Part shown: one piece after another, positions 59,553-64,000 of the stretch
How positions within the stretch are numbered: the stretch's first letter is position 1
How the letters are laid out: each line of letters starts with the position of its first letter
From: Rhodospirillales bacterium
GTDB taxonomy: Bacteria > Pseudomonadota > Alphaproteobacteria > Reyranellales > Reyranellaceae
Assembly: GCA_009377525.1 (NCBI GenBank)
Contig: WHTW01000003.1
Coordinates: 33,525-97,524, forward strand
Length of the DNA stretch: 64,000 nt
Direction of reading: 5' to 3'
Notes under the pieces: model-generated
The model's database searches: none
What the model saw: the letters and a program-made list of their open reading frames with translations, nothing else
Told to the model about the DNA's origin: nothing
Position numbers and translations under genes: made by a program

Positions 59553-59625
59553 TGCTTTTCCTCCTCTCGATTTTTGCCAAATCGGTCGTTTAGAATCACG
59601 GAAATGCAAGCTTCTGAGCATATAG

Positions 59626-59647
59626 GTCAGCACTACTGACATTGTCA
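59626..59647. promoter_or_regulatory. Overlapping dyads in the BCAT-CDF divergent region
   Basis: GTCAG-CACTA-CTGAC (59626-59640) overlaps TGACA-T-TGTCA (59637-59647). They lie about midway between the divergent BCAT and CDF starts. MarR proteins bind such short dyads, and a MarR gene lies 1 kb downstream, but there is no direct evidence. Confidence 0.35.
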
Positions 59648-59690
59648 ATATGTCTGAAGGACTTCCCGGAGGGCGATGTAGAATCGGTCC

Positions 59691-60605
59691 ATGGGTCATT
59701 CGCACGCCGGGCACACGCATGGAGGCGGCACCGCCGGGGGCCGGCACAAGGGCAAGCTGAAGGGCGCCTTGGCGCTCACCGCCGGCTTCATGGTGGTCGA
59801 GGCCGTTGGCGGCTTGCTGACCGGCAGCCTGGCGCTGGTCGCCGATGCCGCGCACATGCTGACCGATGCCGGCGGGCTCGCGCTCGCGCTGATCGCCATC
59901 CGCTTCGCCGAGCGGGCGGCAACGCCGCAGAAGACCTACGGCTATGTCCGCCTCGAGATCCTCGCTGCACTGCTCAATGCGGTCGTCCTGCTGCTGCTGA
60001 CGATCTTCATCCTCTACGAGGCGGTCGACCGGTTCCTCAATCCGCCGCCGATCCTGGCTGGGCCGATGCTGGCGGTGGCCCTGGTCGGTCTCGCCGTCAA
60101 TCTCGGCAGCATGAAGCTCTTGGCCGCAGGATCGAGCGAAAGCCTGAACGTCAAGAGCGCCTATTTCGAGGTCATGGGCGACATGCTGGGGTCGCTCGGC
60201 GTCATCATCGCCGCCCTGGTCGTGATGTTCACGGGCTGGCGGTTGGCCGATCCGATCATCGGCGCCGGCATCGGCCTGTTCATCGTGCCGCGCACCTGGT
60301 CACTGATGAAGCAGACGATCCATATCCTGATGGAGGGGACGCCGCCCGAGATCGATCTCGTGCTGCTGGAAGGCGCGATCAAGGAGATCCCTGGCGTGGT
60401 GTCGGTTCACGACCTGCACGTCTGGACCATCACCTCGGGCCTCGATTCGATGAGCTGTCACGTCGTCATCGCCGACATGACGAGGGCGCGCGAGACGCTG
60501 CTGCAGATCAATGAGGCGATGAAGGCGAAGTTCAACCTGACCCACACGACCATCCAGATCGAGGACCAGGCGCTGCGCGACGCCGAGGGACATCGGGGCC
60601 TCTAG
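59691..60605 (+). CDS. Cation diffusion facilitator (CDF) metal exporter
   Basis: A 304-residue CDF protein with six helices. A His-rich N-terminus (GHSHAGHTHGGG) precedes VADAAHMLTDAGGLALALI, the metal-site motif (D-x3-H/D type, here DAAHMLTD), and a matching GDMLGSLGVIIAALVV in helix 5. The cytoplasmic domain includes VHDLHVWTITSG. Exports Zn2+ or related ions by proton exchange. ATG at 59691; the upstream region contains a MarR-like dyad. Confidence 0.93.
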   Translation: MGHSHAGHTHGGGTAGGRHKGKLKGALALTAGFMVVEAVGGLLTGSLALVADAAHMLTDAGGLALALIAIRFAERAATPQKTYGYVRLEILAALLNAVVLLLLTIFILYEAVDRFLNPPPILAGPMLAVALVGLAVNLGSMKLLAAGSSESLNVKSAYFEVMGDMLGSLGVIIAALVVMFTGWRLADPIIGAGIGLFIVPRTWSLMKQTIHILMEGTPPEIDLVLLEGAIKEIPGVVSVHDLHVWTITSGLDSMSCHVVIADMTRARETLLQINEAMKAKFNLTHTTIQIEDQALRDAEGHRGL

Positions 60606-60720
60606 AGAAACGGCAAGATTATGTCGGAGCGGGAAGCCGGCTGCGCAAACATCCGGCTTCTTGGGATGCTATAGTCAAACAACGCACGAGAATCGGCACA
60701 GACCGACAAACGTAGATCAC

Positions 60721-61218
60721 ATGGTGGAACCGAAAACTCCCGCTAACCCGCTGTTCCTGCGCGACGAGGAGCTGCGTCAGGGCATAGAGCTGATGTTCTA
60801 TGCCTACCGCGACTTCACGTTCGAGTCCGACCAGCAGCTCAAGCGCTACCAGCTCGGTCGGGCGCACCACCGCGCGCTCTATTTCATCGGACGCCATCCC
60901 GGCCACACCGTCGGCCATCTGCTGTCGATCCTGAAGGTCACCAAGCAGTCGATCTCGCGCGTGCTGAGGGACCTGCTGGAGCAGGGCTATGTCGAGCAGA
61001 AGAGCGGCGCGCGCGACCGCCGCGAGCGATTGCTGTGGCTCACCGAGAAAGGCGTGAAGCTCGAGCACGAGCTGACCGACCGCCAGAGCCAGCGCTTCGC
61101 CCGCGCCTATCGCGAGACCGGCGCCGACTCCGTCGAAGGCTTCCGCAAGGTGCTGCTGGGCCTGCTCGATCCCGCCGAACGCGCCATCGTCGACAAGCGG
61201 GTGCGTGGCAGCCGGTGA
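60721..61218 (+). CDS. MarR family regulator (PetP-like)
   Basis: A 165-residue MarR winged-helix protein: LGRAHHRALYFIGRHPGHTV, LLSILKVTKQSISRVLRDLL and EQKSGARDRRERLLWLTEKG. ATG at 60721; the frame is open upstream to about 60661 but the family begins here. Its stop overlaps the response regulator start. A MarR gene directly upstream of an OmpR-type response regulator matches the petP-petR pair found beside petABC in Rhodobacter capsulatus; here the bc1 operon is 54 kb away. Confidence 0.9.
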   Translation: MVEPKTPANPLFLRDEELRQGIELMFYAYRDFTFESDQQLKRYQLGRAHHRALYFIGRHPGHTVGHLLSILKVTKQSISRVLRDLLEQGYVEQKSGARDRRERLLWLTEKGVKLEHELTDRQSQRFARAYRETGADSVEGFRKVLLGLLDPAERAIVDKRVRGSR

Positions 61219-61223
61219 GCGTC

Positions 61224-61925
61224 ATGGATGCCTCGGCCGACAAGCCGCACATCCTGGTCGTCGACGACGACACCCGCCTGCGCGAGCTGCTGCGCAACTT
61301 CCTCTCGCGCAACGGCTTTCGCGTCACCGTCGCCAGCCACGCCGCCGAGGCGCGCGAGCGGCTGGGCTCGCTCGATTTCGACCTGATCGTGCTCGACGTC
61401 ATGATGCCGGGTCAGACCGGCCTGGATTTCGCTACCGAGATCAGGCGCGCCGACGACGTGCCGATCCTGATGCTGACGGCCATGGGCGACACCAAAGATC
61501 GCATCGCCGGCCTGGAGACCGGCGTCGACGACTATCTCGGCAAGCCGTTCGAGCCGCGCGAGCTGCTACTGCGCATCCAGAACGTGCTGAAGCGCAACCG
61601 CGCGCCGGCCAGCCCGTCGGGCGAGCCGCAGCGCATCGTCTCGTTCGGTCCCTTCCAGTTCGACCACGAGCTGGGCGAGCTCACCAACAAAGGCAAGCGC
61701 GTGCCCCTCACCGACGCGGAGACCGCGCTGCTGCGCGTGTTCACTGCCCGCCTGGGCGAGGTGCTGAGCCGCGAGACGCTGTGCAAGAGCGTAGGCCTGG
61801 CGGTCAACGAGCGCGCCATCGACGTTCAGGTCACGCGGCTGCGCCGCAAGATCGAGCCTGATCCGTCCTTCCCGCGCTATCTGCGCACTGTCCGCAGCCA
61901 GGGCTACCGGCTGGTCGACGCATGA
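61224..61925 (+). CDS. OmpR/PetR-like response regulator
   Basis: A 233-residue response regulator. Receiver: LVVDDDT (acidic pocket), phosphoacceptor D58 in LIVLDVMMPG, K107 in YLGKPFEP. C-terminal OmpR winged helix: SFGPFQFDHELGELTNKGKR, LTDAETALLRVFTARLGEVL, IDVQVTRLRRKIEPDP. An in-frame GTG at 61215 overlapping the marR stop is also possible. It overlaps the histidine kinase by ATGA. Regulated genes unknown; in Rhodobacter PetR is needed for bc1 expression, to my memory. Confidence 0.93.
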   Translation: MDASADKPHILVVDDDTRLRELLRNFLSRNGFRVTVASHAAEARERLGSLDFDLIVLDVMMPGQTGLDFATEIRRADDVPILMLTAMGDTKDRIAGLETGVDDYLGKPFEPRELLLRIQNVLKRNRAPASPSGEPQRIVSFGPFQFDHELGELTNKGKRVPLTDAETALLRVFTARLGEVLSRETLCKSVGLAVNERAIDVQVTRLRRKIEPDPSFPRYLRTVRSQGYRLVDA

Positions 61926-63277
61926 TCATCGGCGCCGCCCGCGATCTCTTCGAACGCATCGCCCGCTTCGCCGACCGGCATTCTCCCCAGACGCTGTTCG
62001 CAAGAGCGCTGATCATCATCGTCGTGCCGATGCTGCTGCTGCAGGCGCTGTCCGCCTGGTGGTTCTACAGCCAGCGCGGCGACAACGTGACCAACCGGCT
62101 GGCCATCCTGCTGGTGCGCGACCTGCGCATGCTGATCGCGTTGCGCGCCGAGTTTCCCGACGATGCGCACCGCGCCTGGATCATCAGCCGTTCGGCCCAG
62201 GACCTGCTGCTCTATGTCAGCTTCCGCAAGGGCATCGTGCGGCCGTTCAAGGACCCGGAGTATTTCGACATCGCCGCCCGCGAGGTCCAGGGCGCGCTCG
62301 AGGCCGACCTCAAGCGTCCCTACTACATCGACAACAACGTCGGCGGCGGCCAGCTGTTGATCGAGATCCAGCTCAACGACGGCGACGTCATGGACGTGCT
62401 GGTGCCGCATGTGCGATTGACCTTCGGCTCGAGCTTCGCCTATGTCATCGCCCAGCTCGGCCTCGCCCTGGTGCTGTTCGGTCTCGCCATCTGGTTCATG
62501 CACCGCGAGCTGGTGCCGATCGCCCATCTCGGCGTCGCCGCCGACGCGCTGGGCAAGGGGCGCGACGTGCCCGACTTCGCCTTCTCCGGCGGCACCCGCG
62601 AGGTGCGCAACGCCGCCACCGCCTTCCACACCATGCGCATCCGGCTGCGCCGCTCGATCCAGCAGCGCACCGAGATGCTGGCCGGCGTCAGCCATGACCT
62701 GCGCACGCCGCTCACCCGCATGAAGCTGTCGCTGGCGCTCTTGCCCGATTCGCCCGAGACCAAGGAGCTCGCCGACGACGTCACCGACATGGAGCGCATG
62801 ATCGAGGGCTACCTCGCCTTTGCCCGCGGCGAGGGCGACGAGGACCCGATTCCGACCGATCTCTCCGAGATCCTGGAGGACGTGGCCGCCGGCGCGCGGC
62901 GCGACAACGCCAATGTCGAGGTGACCTGGCAGGGCGACATGAACGTCCAGCTGCGGCCGCTCGCCATCAAGCGCTGTCTGACCAACCTGGTGTCCAACGC
63001 GCTGCGCTACGGCACCATGGTGCAATTGCAGGCGCTGCGCGGCCGCACCTCGGTCGAGATCACCATCGGCGACAACGGGCCGGGCATCCCGCCCGACAAG
63101 TACGAAGATGTGTTCCGGCCATTCTTCCGGCTCGACGAATCGCGCAATGTCGACACCGGCGGCGTCGGCCTCGGCCTCACCATCGCGCGCGACGTGGCGC
63201 GCAGCCATGGCGGCGATGTGGCCCTCGCCTCGTCCTCGCTGGGCGGCCTGCGCGTCATCGTGAGAATTCCGATCTGA
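61922..63277 (+). CDS. Sensor histidine kinase (EnvZ-like)
   Basis: A 451-residue membrane kinase: TM1 about 28-48, periplasmic domain about 50-170, TM2 about 175-195, HAMP about 196-250. The H-box is LAGVSHDLRTPLTRMK with H258; the N-box is NLVSNALRYG; G-boxes GDNGPGIP and GGVGLGLTIA. Phosphorylates the upstream response regulator. The periplasmic part (VSFRKGIVRPFKDPEYFD and YYIDNNVGGG) has no recognisable sensor fold. Confidence 0.95.
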   Translation: MIIGAARDLFERIARFADRHSPQTLFARALIIIVVPMLLLQALSAWWFYSQRGDNVTNRLAILLVRDLRMLIALRAEFPDDAHRAWIISRSAQDLLLYVSFRKGIVRPFKDPEYFDIAAREVQGALEADLKRPYYIDNNVGGGQLLIEIQLNDGDVMDVLVPHVRLTFGSSFAYVIAQLGLALVLFGLAIWFMHRELVPIAHLGVAADALGKGRDVPDFAFSGGTREVRNAATAFHTMRIRLRRSIQQRTEMLAGVSHDLRTPLTRMKLSLALLPDSPETKELADDVTDMERMIEGYLAFARGEGDEDPIPTDLSEILEDVAAGARRDNANVEVTWQGDMNVQLRPLAIKRCLTNLVSNALRYGTMVQLQALRGRTSVEITIGDNGPGIPPDKYEDVFRPFFRLDESRNVDTGGVGLGLTIARDVARSHGGDVALASSSLGGLRVIVRIPI

Positions 63278-63683
63278 GGGACAAGGACCACCGGCCGCCG
63301 TCCATCGGGGCGTCGGCGGGAAAAGAGCCCTATGTAGGCGCGCCATTCACGAACCAAGAACACTCAACTATCGCGTCGGCGCCATATCCGCCTTCTTTGA
63401 TGACGGTCACCAGTAGCTCGTCACAGAGGTTTTGACGGTTGGAGTTGCGTCACGCGAGGATCTGCAGCTCCCGCGGCTGGACGAGAATAGTGATGAAGCC
63501 GTTGCGTGGGCAGTTGTCGGGCTGTTGCCTGTCGAGGCGCCGTGTTGGCGTTGAAAGCATCGCTGGCACTCGGGCTCGGCGACACAAGCAGTGGTGTCGT
63601 CGCCCGGACGACCCGCCAGATGGGGCCCTCTACGGAGCCCAAAAAGTCGCGAAAACGAAACGGGCCGATCATAATTGAAGTTC

Positions 63684-63711
63684 TTGACACGATGCTTACT
63701 TGAGTTATAGT
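63684..63711 (+). promoter_or_regulatory. Near-consensus sigma-70 promoter
   Basis: Perfect TTGACA (63684-63689) and TATAGT (63706-63711) with a 16-bp spacer. An AT-richer stretch (AAAAAGTCGCGAAAACGAAA) lies about 30 bp upstream and may act as an UP element. Strongest promoter match in the window. No ORF of note follows within 290 bp, so it probably drives a long-leader transcript such as an rRNA operon or small RNA. Confidence 0.6.
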
Positions 63712-63966
63712 ATCGGCCTGTTGCGTTGCTTCCCCGCGTTGCCGCTCTATGCATCGTCGATCCGAGACCAAAAGGGCGCGGCGGACACCGCGCGGCCCGT
63801 CGGGCCGCCTGCATCCGGACGGGACGGGCTCGCCGCTCCGGACCCCCGGCGCGGCGATTCCAATAGCGAAACTTGCGTAACTATCCGAATTCGCCGGCAG
63901 TACAATCAATAGAGGGTTCGCTCTCCTTCGACCACAAGAGCACTCTGTGAGAAACGCGAAAACTCG

Positions 63967-63993
63967 TTGCGGAAATTGCGGGAATTGCGGGAA
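63967..63993. repeat. Tandem 9-bp repeat at the right edge
   Basis: Three consecutive units TTGCGGAAA, TTGCGGGAA and TTGCGGGAA, followed by TTCGCAC. It may continue past the window end. Confidence 0.7.
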
Positions 63994-64000
63994 TTCGCAC

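Larger units (their letters stand above)
63278..64000. other. Gene-poor right edge
   Basis: No convincing gene in 723 bp. Open frames here (for example 63421-63909 minus and 63506-63703 plus) lack any family features or Shine-Dalgarno. It contains a broad imperfect hairpin GGCGACAC/GTGTCGTCGCC (about 63580-63605), a near-consensus promoter at 63684, a GGCCCG/CGGGCC hairpin near 63800 and a tandem repeat at the very end. The region could be the leader of a stable RNA or protein gene beyond the window. Confidence 0.5.

Noticed and set aside
63421..63909. 162-codon minus-strand frame near the right edge
   Set aside because: No similarity or motif I recognise, poor codon pattern and an apparent strong promoter on the other strand.

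Overview
The window looks like chromosomal DNA from a high-GC alphaproteobacterium. Signs are the prs-rplY-pth-ychF block, a petABC bc1 operon, a PetP/PetR-like MarR/response-regulator pair, UbiK, phasin and nirBD genes, and tightly packed operons with many ATGA/GTGA overlaps. The two families of large intergenic palindromes and the gene mix make me think of Reyranella or a close Rhodospirillales-type lineage; that is an inference. I see no tRNA or rRNA gene, phage, insertion sequence or CRISPR array.

Layout. 0-7.5 kb: CoA-type Nudix hydrolase, small membrane protein, CCA-adding enzyme, hemF and trmL, then the ubiquinol-cytochrome c reductase operon petABC. 7.5-16.3 kb: HpcH/HpaI lyase, CaiB/BaiF CoA-transferase and dienelactone hydrolase; PaiB-like and YdeI-like proteins; a frameshifted phytase-like esterase divergent from a PhoX phosphatase; RidA plus a MerR regulator. 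16.4-22 kb: nitrite assimilation (nirB, nirD, FNT transporter) ending in a PP2C phosphatase/Ser-Thr kinase fusion, behind a convincing sigma-54 promoter. 22-27 kb: ychF, pth, rplY, prs and a broken MNT/HepT toxin-antitoxin pair. 27-32 kb: RidA proteins, an M81 (MlrC-like) peptidase, a methyltransferase, an AidB-like acyl-CoA dehydrogenase, dodecin. 32-39 kb: a complete peptide/nickel-type ABC importer with two tandem solute-binding proteins. 39-43 kb: lipoprotein, possible 22-residue microprotein, pgeF, midA-like, lgt. 43-49 kb: YbjN, then a GntR-controlled polar amino-acid ABC importer with a class IV aminotransferase-like protein. 49-54 kb: BrnT/HTH toxin-antitoxin remnant, hydantoinase/oxoprolinase A and B subunits, PemIK-like pair. 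54-57.4 kb: UbiK, crotonase, proC, TetR, phasin, CsaA-like. 57.4-63.3 kb: two branched-chain aminotransferases, CDF metal exporter, MarR/response-regulator/histidine-kinase operon. The last 0.7 kb has no convincing gene but carries a near-consensus promoter firing off the right edge.

Themes. Two palindrome families (A: seven copies at 784, 1127, 2757, 15076, 22045, 31708, 57382; B: three copies at 24748, 29928, 43194) sit almost only between genes, and A occupies four convergent junctions. Both contain nested hairpins that would fold as branched structures, and copies occur in both orientations. Three toxin-antitoxin loci are present; two have damaged toxins (single-base frameshift in hepT, in-frame amber codon in brnT) with intact antitoxin partners. 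Regulatory DNA is unusually legible: a sigma-54 promoter (nirB), a 19-bp-spacer MerR promoter giving a probably leaderless mRNA, a 14-bp GntR palindrome, a toxin-antitoxin operator, and three PhaR-like sites spaced exactly 30 bp apart before the phasin gene. The best candidates for new biology are the kinase/phosphatase in the nitrite operon, the branched palindrome families and the small ORF between pgeF and the lipoprotein gene.
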